Of a DNA stretch of 35,934 nucleotides, positions 18,201-27,100 are shown one piece after another; position 1 is the first letter of the stretch; each line of letters opens with the position of its first letter. A program made the position numbers and the translations under genes. Under the pieces are notes generated by a model, which was not told where the DNA came from, did not search any database, and saw nothing but the letters and a program-made list of their open reading frames with translations. Source of the stretch: Nitrospirota bacterium (GTDB lineage: Bacteria > Nitrospirota > Thermodesulfovibrionia > Thermodesulfovibrionales > Magnetobacteriaceae); NCBI GenBank assembly GCA_015233245.1, contig JADFYB010000013.1, positions 1-35,934 on the forward strand, read 5' to 3'.

Positions 18201-18655
18201 TATTGTTATTTATATTAGCTGCTGGTGATTTAATTGTGACACTTAAATATGCATTATTAAGCAGTACATTTATCACCCTTTTTACATTTATTTTTATTAA
18301 TTACATAGGAAATACATATGGCAGTTTATTTTATAGTCGTAATATCGCCAATTACTTTCCTCAGGATATGTATGATTCTAAGCTAAAAACTGCAAGATAT
18401 CAAATGGAATCAGGTAATTATAGAAAAGCAATAGAAATAGTGAATCAGATAATTGAGATTGAACCTATGTATTCAGAGGCATTGTTTTTAAAAGTTCAGA
18501 TTCTATTGTATGGATTTGATGATAAGGTAACGGCATCGGAATACCTTAATAAAGTTATAGAACAATCATTTATTGAAAAAAATAACATGCTATATCAATG
18601 GGCAGTAAATCTCGAACAAAAAATCAATGGACAAGGAACTCAAAACGATACATGA
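14306..18655 (+). CDS. giant Ser/Thr kinase with zinc ribbon, TPR, two WD40 propellers, membrane helices
   Basis: 1449-aa protein. Residues 1-40 are a zinc ribbon (C7-x2-C10, C28-x2-C31). The kinase is at about 80-345: G-Q-G-G-M-G-I-V-Y loop, Lys 109, H-Q-D at 202-204 (H-R-D Arg replaced by Gln), D-F-G 222-224. TPRs are at about 370-470. A first seven-blade WD40 propeller spans about 491-772, then a helical linker, then a second propeller about 865-1150 whose last blades are degenerate. A conserved tail (G-A-L-P-Y-I-E-L-F, W-T-E-E-D-F, A-G-Y-G-W-L) leads to two membrane helices about 1285-1335 and C-terminal TPRs. The loss of the H-R-D Arg suggests no activation-loop control. It shares an identical 991-bp 5' block with the next gene. 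Confidence 0.9.
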   Translation: MGLEITCPNCKASFKNIPEEHLGKSATCKKCETKFKIQQINNLEDNNQNKPLKNIEITMYKDENKIPFSFKEGDVILDLYEVKSVLGQGGMGIVYKVYHKEWKVDLAMKNPLPKQFDKPKAIENFEREAETWIQLGLHPYVVSCYYVRQLGGTPRVFAECVDGGTLRDWIRNGKLTQIDKIIDVAIQFAWGLHYAHENGVVHQDVKPANVMMTPEGIPKVTDFGLAKYREMTELTSDIKNKSIWVSYGGMTQAYCSPEQASKRPLTRKTDIWSWGISVLEMFTGGVDWIHGQLAPHALDKYIREDNRIKIPDSLADLLKHCFKENPSDRPEDMGTISETLKEIYREVTGNDYIRETPKNIREVPDTLNNMATSMLDLGKKEKALELWDKALQIDSTHIESIYNQGLLKHRMGLIKNIELINDINNILLSEKNRYRLNNLLIDIYCEVKYFKEASDLLEEVKNNLNEDEYNNFTERINKNIIKEIPRKKSDIPYASSVSLSPDNHFALIGGWDYSLTIWNIASSECFRSFKGHKDRITSVLFSYDGCFAVSASEDITIKIWEVDTCTCYRTFQGHTQTIASVTISQDRCFVVSGSYDWTLILWDVLRGKHIKTFKGHDGNVTSVALAADNSFILSGSSDNTIKVWDAKEGKCLRTFNGHSDAVNSISLSYDNRFALSGGNDNTIKLWDVSTGDCLRTFNGHKGKVNCVSMSKNNHFALSASDDNTVRMWDIATGECLSIVFNNNAVQSVSFSKDNTLLIYTSGGLFTVCSIPDNMAIYRANYILSEMQKSEKEYNRQYENVNRIEDIYKYLKNDNYYDACNVFNTYKNNIKYEHEILVLVEPCSILYRHLCRTKIRRIIPYKVFDGHSKKITEMILSNDSRFLLSGSADGSIILWDINTGECSKTFEGHNGSVTSVSISQDSRLALSGGSDHTIKLWDTATGKFVKSLHAHTQDVLSVTLSKDNSFVLSGSKDKTIKLSDTNDGICIKTFRTNESLLTSLSISQDNRFILSGNTLQLWDIETGRCLRNFHGYNNAKSILLSDDDCLALSEGYDNTLNLWNISSGKCIKIFHLDATSLLDENDSAITGSEIERYFWTIFSNQTLKTFNWNKYKSSSCFPIISKDWRFVIAKNEKDESKINVFFIDWELIYKKPIDWDEGALPYIELFINQHTPYASNIPLDREPTNSEIKLALTRRGKVSWTEEDFLKLNDEIAYAGYGWLKTKGVRLKLYNLTRNISKDFGEINNETTNNYMYKNANSNIITRILIYFLQWFRIITEKGDFTYRKIFIYIFIVTFAMLYVLLFILAAGDLIVTLKYALLSSTFITLFTFIFINYIGNTYGSLFYSRNIANYFPQDMYDSKLKTARYQMESGNYRKAIEIVNQIIEIEPMYSEALFLKVQILLYGFDDKVTASEYLNKVIEQSFIEKNNMLYQWAVNLEQKINGQGTQNDT

Positions 18656-18710
18656 TTTAAAATAATTTGATATTTACTTTAAAAGATAAAGATAAATAAA
18701 AGAACTATAA

Positions 18711-18915
18711 ATGATCATATCGCCATCGATTAATATAGTCATATCATTAATAATGCGAGAGGCCATCTATGCTCAGTATACAAAGATTGAGCCGGAGTAT
18801 ATACTTTGATAATATCGGAATATAACACTTTTGATCTACAAGGAATACTTAACCAAAACAACTCTATACATCAATCAAAGACATCAAAAAAGATATTTTA
18901 TATTGCGATGGAGAT
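18711..18915 (+). pseudogene. remnant of the ClpN-FtsH fusion gene
   Basis: 18711-18773 reads I-S-P-S-I-N-I-V-I-S-L-I-M-R-E-A-I-Y-A-Q-Y, nearly the same as the start of the gene at 24153. It is then broken by a 10-bp deletion at about 18809, picks up again as I-S-E-Y-N, and jumps to S-K-K-I-F-Y-I-A (compare S-K-K-I-F-S-I-A in the intact protein). It ends where the second kinase copy begins. This is the debris of a tandem duplication of a [kinase + Clp-FtsH] unit. It fills most of the 266-bp gap between the two giant genes. Confidence 0.8.
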
Positions 18916-19901
18916 AGTACAATGGGATTAGAGATAACCTGTCCTAATTGTAAAGCAAGCTTTAAAAACATACCTGAAGAGCATTTAGGAAAATCCGCTA
19001 CATGCAAGAAATGTGAAACTAAATTTAAAATTCAACAAATTAATAATCTTGAAGATAATAATCAAAATAAACCTCTCAAAAACATAGAAATAACAATGTA
19101 TAAAGATGAAAATAAGATTCCATTTTCTTTTAAAGAAGGCGATGTGATATTGGATTTATATGAGGTTAAAAGTGTTTTAGGTCAGGGCGGTATGGGGATA
19201 GTTTATAAGGTTTACCACAAGGAGTGGAAAGTTGATTTAGCAATGAAGAACCCATTACCAAAACAATTTGACAAGCCTAAAGCTATAGAGAATTTTGAGA
19301 GGGAAGCCGAGACATGGATTCAACTCGGACTTCATCCATATGTCGTAAGCTGTTATTACGTTCGCCAATTAGGTGGTACACCCCGTGTTTTTGCTGAATG
19401 TGTTGATGGCGGGACGTTAAGGGATTGGATTAGAAATGGTAAATTGACACAGATAGATAAGATCATAGATGTAGCAATACAATTTGCATGGGGACTGCAT
19501 TATGCACATGAAAATGGCGTTGTTCATCAAGACGTTAAACCAGCTAACGTAATGATGACACCGGAGGGAATTCCTAAAGTAACAGATTTTGGTCTTGCAA
19601 AATATAGAGAAATGACGGAACTAACCAGTGATATCAAAAATAAGAGTATATGGGTTAGTTATGGAGGGATGACCCAGGCATATTGCTCACCGGAGCAGGC
19701 AAGCAAAAGACCCCTAACACGTAAAACCGATATATGGTCCTGGGGCATATCGGTGTTGGAGATGTTTACTGGTGGTGTTGATTGGATTCATGGCCAGCTA
19801 GCACCTCATGCTTTGGATAAGTATATAAGAGAAGATAATAGAATAAAGATACCTGATTCATTAGCAGATTTACTTAAGCATTGCTTTAAAGAAAATCCAT
19901 C
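18911..19901 (+). repeat. identical 991-bp block, copy 2
   Basis: Second copy of 14295-15285. The left edge abuts the Clp-FtsH remnant and the right edge lies inside codon 327. Confidence 0.9.
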
Positions 19902-22900
19902 AGAAAGACATAACGATATGGGGTCTATATCAGAAACACTAAAAGAAATATATAGAGAAACAACAGGGAATGATTATATAAGAGAAACACCTAAGAATAT
20001 TAAAAATACGCCAGATACACTTAATAATATGGCAATATCTATGTTGGATTTAGGGAAAAAAGAAAGAGCATTGGAACTATGGGATAAAGCATTGCAAATA
20101 GATAGCCAACATATTGAAAGTACCCATAACCAGGGACTATTAAAGTATCGCTCCGGTTTAATACATGATATCGAGTATTTAGATGCAGTCTATAATCTAC
20201 TCACATCAAAAAATATACCTAAAGTAAACTATTTGCTGTCTCTTGCTTATTATGAGTGTAAGTATTACGAAAAATCTCTTAATTTATTAGAAGATATCAA
20301 GGATATATTCAAAGAAGTTAATTGTGACAATCTTGAGAGAATACTAAATAATAAAATCCTTAAAAAGATTAGAACTTTTGAGGGTCATGAAGATATTGTC
20401 AGAGCAGTCTCATTAAGTCATGATAATAGGTATGCTTTATCTGGCAGTGACGATAAGACATTAAAACTATGGGATGTTGCAACCGGTGAATGTATAAAAA
20501 CTATTGATGGGAATAAGGGGAATGTCACATCAGTGTCATTAAGTCATGATAATAGGTATGCTTTATCTGTAAGCAGATTGGATGCACTAAAATTGTGGGA
20601 TATTACGACAGGCGAGTGTGTAAAAACTTTCGGTGGACACGACGAAGTGTTCACATCAGCCCTATTAAGTTATAATAATCTTTATGCTTTATCCGGAGGC
20701 TATGACAAAACATTAAAATTGTGGGATGTTGATAGTGGTGAATGTATAAGAACTTTTGAGGGACATAGCGGTCATGTTACATCAGTGTCATTAAGCCAGG
20801 ATAATCTTTATGCTTTATCCGGAGGTTACGACAAGACTTTAAAATTGTGGGATGTTGGTAGTGGTGAATGTATAAAAACTCTTGAGGGGCATAAAGGTCA
20901 CGTCACATCAGTGTCATTAAGCCAAGATAATAGTTGTGTTTTATCAGGAAGTGATGATAAGACATTAAAATTATGGTATATCTCCACAGGTAAATGTGTA
21001 AAAACATTTATTGGTCATGTAGATCGTGTTACATCGGTGTCATTAAGTCAGAATAACTACTATGCTCTATCTGGAAGTGATGATGGAACATTAAAATTGT
21101 GGGATGTTACTACTGGTGAGTGCCTAAATGTTATAAGTGGCCATGCTTATGATGTAAAATTTAGTCATGATGGGAAACTATTAGTATTTGGGCATAGCAA
21201 TACTTGTGTCATATATAATGTCATAACTACTAATAATAATCAATATTGTGCTGGTTATTTTCTATCAACAGTTAAAACATCTGAAATAGAAAGTCGCAAG
21301 CAAGATCATTATGAAAATACATTGAAAGCAATTTATTATAATTTTAAAATAAATAATTACAAGACAGTACATGATATGCTTAATATGCTTAGAAGTGATA
21401 GTGGCTACGAATACAACAATGAATTAATTAATCTATATGCTAAACTATATACTGTTACTTATCGTAGCAATATAAGAAAAATTGTTTTATACAAAACATT
21501 AAAGGGTCATAGCAGTTCTATAAGAGAATTAATAATAAGTCATGACGAAAAATATCTTTTATCAGGAAGCGATGATAAGACATTAAAATTATGGGATATC
21601 TCCACAGGCGAGTGTGTAAAAACTTTTGAGGGACATAGAGATCATGTTACATCAGTTTCATTAAGTCAGAGTAACAGTTATGCATTATCAGGAAGCGATG
21701 ATAAGACATTAAAATTATGGGATATCTCCACAGGCGAGTGTGTAAAAACTTTTGAGGGACATAGAGATCATGTTACATCAGTTTCATTAAGTCAGAGTAA
21801 CAGTTATGCATTATCAGGAAGCGATGATAAGACGTTAAAATTATGGGATATTAATAGTGGTGAGTGTATAAAAACATTTGTCCATGAAGGCCATATCACA
21901 TCAGTTTCATTAAGTCATGATAATTGTTATGCTTTATCAGGAACTGATAATAAAACATTAAACTTATGGGATATCTCCACAGGTAGGTGTATAAAAACTT
22001 TTGTATTGCATCAAATTATTCAATCGGCTTCTCTAAGTCAAGATAATCGTTTTATCTTATCTATGCATAATAATAACTCACTGACATTATTGGATGTTGC
22101 ATCAGGTGATGTATTAAAAAAATATAACATCAATTGGGCTGAATCGGAAGGATCAGGAGATAAATTCAAAAAATATTATAATATGATAAGTAATGATAGC
22201 GTGCTGAGGACATTTGTTTATAATAAAGCAGTTTATCATAACTCATCAGAAGAAACAGTTATGTCAATCATAACCAGGAAATGTCATTTTTTAATTAATA
22301 GGAGAAATGTGACTAATATAAATATTTATTTCATTGACTGGGAGCTTGAATATCGTAATCCTTCTAATTGGGATTATGGTGCGTTACCTTACTTATATAT
22401 GTTTATAACACCGTATGTCAGAGAATTATCTGCGCATTATACATCTACCCATGCATTACCTCGGAGAGGTAATGCATCATGGACAGAAGAGGATTTTAAT
22501 AATTTAATTTATGTCTTGGGTTGTGCCGGTTATGGATGGCTAAGATCTGAAGGCGTAAAAGAAAAACTGAATTATATGATGTCTTGGTACGGTAAGTGGC
22601 GTGGATGGTGTGAAGGAAATTGTGTTGACGGACAAGGAACATATATTTGGCCAAACAGTGATAAATATATAGGCCAATGGAAAGATAGAAAAAGACATGG
22701 TGACGGGGAATTTTTTTCATGGGCAGATGGAATAAAGTATAAAGGTGGATTTAAAAATGATATGTATGATGGGCAAGGAACATATACTTATCCTGACGGT
22801 TGTAAGTACGATGGTGAATTTAAAGATGGTAACAAGAATGGACAAGGAACAGAGACTTATCCTGACGGCTCACAGTATGTTGGTAAATGGAAAGATGGTA

Positions 22901-24036
22901 AATATGATGGTGAAGGAACATGTATTTATCCTGACGGTCGTAAGTACGTTGGTCAATGGGCGCATGGTGAAAAGAACGGGCAGGGAACAATGACTTTTCC
23001 TGACGGCTGTAAGTATGTTGGTCACTGGAAGGATGATTTAGAACATGTGTATGGAAAATATACTTATCCTAACGGCCGTAAGTATGTTGGTGAATGGAGG
23101 AATGGTAGAAAGTATGGGCAGGGAACAATGACTTTTCCTGACGGTCGTGAGTATTTTGGTCAATGGAGGGATGATTTAGAACATGGGCAGGAAATAATGA
23201 CTTATCCTGACGGTCGTAAGTACGATTGTGAATTTAAAGATGGTGAATGTCATGATGGGCAGGGAATAATGACTTATCCTGACGGTGGAGAGTATGAAGG
23301 TCAATGGGAAGATGGTAAGTATCATGGGACAGAAACATCATATACATCATATACTTTTACTGATGGTTGTAAGTATGCTGGTGAATGGAAGGGTAGTAAA
23401 TATCATGGGCAAGGAACAATGATTTATCCTGACGGCCGTAAGTATGTTGGTCAATGGAGGGATAGTAAATATCATGGGCAAGGAACAATGACTTATCCTG
23501 ACGGCCGTAAGTATGTTGGTCAATGGAGAGATAGTAAATATCATGGGCAAGGAACAATGACTTATCCTGACGGCCGTAAGTATGTTGGTCAATGGAGAGA
23601 TAGTAAATATCATGGACAAGGAACAATGACTTTTCCTGACGGTCTAAAGTACGATGGTGGATGGAAAGACGATAAATGGCATGGGCAGGGTACATATACT
23701 TATCCTGACGGTGGAAAGTACGTTGGTGAATGGAAGGATGGTATACAGCATGTGCAGGGTACATATACTTATCCTGACGGTGGAAAGTACGTTGGTGAAT
23801 GGAAGGATGGTGGACAGCATGGGCAGGGCACATATACTTATCCTGACGGCCGTAAGTATGTTGGTCAATGGAGGGATAGTAAATATCATGGGCAAGGAAC
23901 AATGACTTTTCCTGACGGTCATAAGTATGTTGGTCAATGGAGGGATAGTAAATATCATGGGCAAGGAATATATATTTATCCTGATGAGAGGAGGCTTGTC
24001 GGTAGATTTAAGGATGGTGTGTTTATTGGTAATTGA
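18922..24036 (+). CDS. giant Ser/Thr kinase with zinc ribbon, TPR, two WD40 propellers and 20 MORN repeats
   Basis: 1704-aa paralogue of the preceding gene. Residues 1-327 are identical to it, including the zinc ribbon, Lys 109, H-Q-D 202-204 and D-F-G 222-224. TPRs are at about 370-470. WD40 propellers at about 484-773 and 860-1150 are far more regular than in the first gene (repeated D-K-T-L-K-L-W-D). The shared tail motif (G-A-L-P-Y, W-T-E-E-D-F, A-G-Y-G-W-L) follows. From 1237 to the end there are about 20 MORN repeats of about 23 residues (G-Q-G-T-x-T-Y-P-D-G-x-K-Y-V-G-x-W). MORN arrays can bind lipids or act as scaffolds, so they may replace the membrane helices of the first copy as the localisation module (inference). 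No membrane helix is seen. Same start context as copy 1. Confidence 0.9.
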   Translation: MGLEITCPNCKASFKNIPEEHLGKSATCKKCETKFKIQQINNLEDNNQNKPLKNIEITMYKDENKIPFSFKEGDVILDLYEVKSVLGQGGMGIVYKVYHKEWKVDLAMKNPLPKQFDKPKAIENFEREAETWIQLGLHPYVVSCYYVRQLGGTPRVFAECVDGGTLRDWIRNGKLTQIDKIIDVAIQFAWGLHYAHENGVVHQDVKPANVMMTPEGIPKVTDFGLAKYREMTELTSDIKNKSIWVSYGGMTQAYCSPEQASKRPLTRKTDIWSWGISVLEMFTGGVDWIHGQLAPHALDKYIREDNRIKIPDSLADLLKHCFKENPSERHNDMGSISETLKEIYRETTGNDYIRETPKNIKNTPDTLNNMAISMLDLGKKERALELWDKALQIDSQHIESTHNQGLLKYRSGLIHDIEYLDAVYNLLTSKNIPKVNYLLSLAYYECKYYEKSLNLLEDIKDIFKEVNCDNLERILNNKILKKIRTFEGHEDIVRAVSLSHDNRYALSGSDDKTLKLWDVATGECIKTIDGNKGNVTSVSLSHDNRYALSVSRLDALKLWDITTGECVKTFGGHDEVFTSALLSYNNLYALSGGYDKTLKLWDVDSGECIRTFEGHSGHVTSVSLSQDNLYALSGGYDKTLKLWDVGSGECIKTLEGHKGHVTSVSLSQDNSCVLSGSDDKTLKLWYISTGKCVKTFIGHVDRVTSVSLSQNNYYALSGSDDGTLKLWDVTTGECLNVISGHAYDVKFSHDGKLLVFGHSNTCVIYNVITTNNNQYCAGYFLSTVKTSEIESRKQDHYENTLKAIYYNFKINNYKTVHDMLNMLRSDSGYEYNNELINLYAKLYTVTYRSNIRKIVLYKTLKGHSSSIRELIISHDEKYLLSGSDDKTLKLWDISTGECVKTFEGHRDHVTSVSLSQSNSYALSGSDDKTLKLWDISTGECVKTFEGHRDHVTSVSLSQSNSYALSGSDDKTLKLWDINSGECIKTFVHEGHITSVSLSHDNCYALSGTDNKTLNLWDISTGRCIKTFVLHQIIQSASLSQDNRFILSMHNNNSLTLLDVASGDVLKKYNINWAESEGSGDKFKKYYNMISNDSVLRTFVYNKAVYHNSSEETVMSIITRKCHFLINRRNVTNINIYFIDWELEYRNPSNWDYGALPYLYMFITPYVRELSAHYTSTHALPRRGNASWTEEDFNNLIYVLGCAGYGWLRSEGVKEKLNYMMSWYGKWRGWCEGNCVDGQGTYIWPNSDKYIGQWKDRKRHGDGEFFSWADGIKYKGGFKNDMYDGQGTYTYPDGCKYDGEFKDGNKNGQGTETYPDGSQYVGKWKDGKYDGEGTCIYPDGRKYVGQWAHGEKNGQGTMTFPDGCKYVGHWKDDLEHVYGKYTYPNGRKYVGEWRNGRKYGQGTMTFPDGREYFGQWRDDLEHGQEIMTYPDGRKYDCEFKDGECHDGQGIMTYPDGGEYEGQWEDGKYHGTETSYTSYTFTDGCKYAGEWKGSKYHGQGTMIYPDGRKYVGQWRDSKYHGQGTMTYPDGRKYVGQWRDSKYHGQGTMTYPDGRKYVGQWRDSKYHGQGTMTFPDGLKYDGGWKDDKWHGQGTYTYPDGGKYVGEWKDGIQHVQGTYTYPDGGKYVGEWKDGGQHGQGTYTYPDGRKYVGQWRDSKYHGQGTMTFPDGHKYVGQWRDSKYHGQGIYIYPDERRLVGRFKDGVFIGN
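21561..21812 (+). repeat. exact 126-bp tandem duplication of one WD40 blade
   Basis: 21561-21686 is repeated directly at 21687-21812, and the start of a third copy begins at 21813 before diverging. Each unit is 42 codons, exactly one WD40 blade, so the frame is kept. Nucleotide identity shows it is recent. Confidence 0.85.
22630..24036 (+). repeat. MORN-coding tandem array, about 69-bp period
   Basis: About 20 units of 66-81 bp, mostly 69 bp. The units from about 23404 to 23640 are almost identical to each other (GGCAAGGAACAATGACTTAT core), which points to recent expansion. The array is within the reading frame and its length may vary between strains. Confidence 0.85.
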
Positions 24037-24152
24037 TATTGACTTTACCGAAGACATAGTTTATGGATATACACAATATAGATAAATAAGGTAAATTTAA
24101 TGAAGTTATGTAAATACACAAAAACTCAAGACATAGTCAAAAGGAAGTTGAA

Positions 24153-27100
24153 TTGGAAATATCACCATCGATAAATATAGTTATATCATTAGCAATGCGA
24201 GAGGCCATCTATGCTCAGTACTCGGAAATTGAGCCGGAGCATATACTCATAGCGATTTTGATAATTTCGGAATATAACGATGTTGAGTTTGAAGTAATGC
24301 TGAACGGTCATTCCTTAAACCAAGTAGGTTCTGAAATTAAAGATATCGTATCAATATTTAAAAAGATAGGCATCAACTCTACCAACTTAAGAAGACAAAT
24401 TCGTGAAATTATGGATCTTGGTGGAGCAAAGCAGCATGAAGACACTATGCATCGGTCACAAGCATCTAAGAAAATTTTTTCTATTGCAGAAGATTTATGT
24501 GAAAAAGACAATAATATTTTTGCAATTAAGCATTTGTTCTTTGCACTACTTATGAACCCAACGGAGATTTTACTTGATATTATAGGGGATTTCCAACAAA
24601 ATATTATGCAAAATGTTCTCTGTGAAAAAATTCAAAACAACCACGATAAAAAAGATTACAGTAAAGATTTAGATTTGTGTACAGAAATAGAGTTGGGAAT
24701 AGAATGTCCTGAAATAGAAGATTATGACAGTAAGCCTGTTGATGTTTCTAATATAGTGGGTCTATTAAAGATAATAAGATCATTGAGAGATAAACTCCGA
24801 AGAAACATCTTTGGACAAGACAATGCAATCCAATCATTTATAGAGGGTATCTTTAATTCAGAACTATTATCTAAAGCAGATGATAAAAGGAAAAGACCAA
24901 AGGCAGTATTTGTATTTGCTGGTCCTCCGGGAGTTGGTAAAACTTATCTTGCTGAACGTGGAGCTGAAATTCTTGGTATACCCTTTAAACGGTTTGATAT
25001 GAGCGCATACTCAGACCATCAAGCAGGTAATGGATTGATTGGCTTTGATGAGAGTTATAAGGGTTCAAAACCAGGGGTTCTTACTAAGTTTGTATATAAA
25101 AACCCTTTTTCTATGCTTCTATTTGATGAAATCGAGAAAGCCCATACAAACACTATTCACCTTTTTTTGCAGATACTTGACGCTGGAGTGTTAGAAGATA
25201 AATTTACATGTAACAATGTTTCATTTAGTAACACGATAATCATTTTTACAACAAATGCCGGTAAAATACTTTATGAAAGCGACAATGCCTTTGTTGCAAA
25301 TTACCATAAAAAGACAATCCTTAACGCACTTGAAACGGAAATCAGTCCTATAACAGAAGAACCATTCTTTCCACCTGCAATTTGTTCACGAATGGCTGCA
25401 GGATACCCATTGATGTTTAATAAATTAACTATAAAAGAACTGATAAAAGTAGTAGAGACGGAAATAGAAAGACAAGGAGAATTGCTAAATACGCAATTTA
25501 ATCTAAAATTAAAATATAACATGACATTCCCGATTTGTATTGTTTTAAGGGAAGGAGCAAGGACTGATGCACGCACAATGAGAGCCGCTACAGAGAGTTA
25601 TATCAAATCAGAGATTTATAAGTTTTTTCAGTTGTTTAGAGAGGAAAGGATAGGAACAATAATTAACAGATGTGACAACGTATATTTTGACATGGACCCA
25701 AAGTTATACTTTAACGAGGATATGAAAGCGATATTTGAAAATACAGAAAAACCCAATATTCTTCTAATTGCCGACAACAATATTTGTTCACTATGGACAA
25801 GAAATATCCCTGGTGTAAATTGGAAAATGTCAGATGATCTTTTTGATATATTGAATATTCTAAGAAATGAGTATATTGATTTAGTGTTGATAGACATGTT
25901 TTTTGATTCATCTTTTAACTACAAATTAAATATCAACACGACAATGGCTCAGTTTGATAATATCCCGATAGCAAGTAAAAACATGTCGAAGGCATTGGAG
26001 ATATTAAGGAATATATATCAAAAACACCAAGATATCCCATGCTATCTAATATCGCTGGTAGTTGAAAAAGATGAATATCCCAAAATAGATGATGAACTGT
26101 TCTTCTCTTGTATACAAGCCGGGGGTGTTAGAGGCATATTGCAAACATCTTTTATTTCTAATATCGTAAAAGGATGGGAAACCGATTGTACAGAGCTTAA
26201 AACAAAGCTAAATGATATATCCACAAATATTTATTTGCAGAAACAATGTAACCAATTAAGCGATGAAAGGAAAGTAATATCTTTTGATACTGTTCCAAAA
26301 GTATCTGAAGCCGATAGAACAATTTATTTTAGGTTAAGGAATTTTAGAATATCAAGATCCATGGCAGCTGCTGATGTATCAGAAGTGTTGAGTGAAGTGG
26401 AGCGTCCAGTGGTAAAATTTTCGGATATATACGGAGCCGATACCGCAAAATCTGAGTTAGGATATATTGTAGAATGGTTAAGAAACCCTAAAAAATATAA
26501 AGCAATAGGACTTAGAAACCCAAAAGGTATATTGCTTTACGGGCATCCTGGGACAGGAAAAACTATGCTGGCAAGGGCATTAGCCGGAGAGTGTAGTGCT
26601 TCATTTATAGTGGATTCTGCATCTACATTTGTTGATTTGTATGTTGGAGCCGGCTCAAGACACGTAAGAGAATTGTTTGCAAGAGCACGTCGATATGCAC
26701 CGGCAGTGTTATTTATTGATGAGATAGATGCGGTCGGAATAAAAAGAACAGGCTGGGAAGGAACTCTTGAGTATTCAAATACTTTAAATGCAATATTAAC
26801 AGAAATGGATGGTTTTGATACAAATGCACAGAAACCCGTAATTGTAATAGCAGCTACAAATCTTGTAGAACATCTGGATGACGCGCTCAGAAGAAGATTT
26901 GACAGAGAAATAGAAGTAGACAAACCAGACCGAAATGCCAGAAAAGAGTATCTAAAAAGAAGATTACAAGGGGTTTCAGGAAGAGAAGTATCGGATACTG
27001 TTATTGATAGGTTATCAGAACAGACTGTCAATATGACTATTGCTGAGCTTGAGAGAGTAGTGGAACTGGCAGGGAGATTAGCTGTAAAAGATGAAGGAGT

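Noticed and set aside
23357..23902. Long minus-strand ORF of 181 aa, plus several short plus-strand ORFs, in the MORN region
   Set aside because: They are made only of the 69-bp repeat read in other frames, with no ribosome binding site or family match. The MORN frame explains the sequence.
22630..24036. Regular repeats that could suggest a CRISPR array
   Set aside because: The units are 69 bp, contiguous, without unique spacers, and translate as MORN repeats in one continuous frame.
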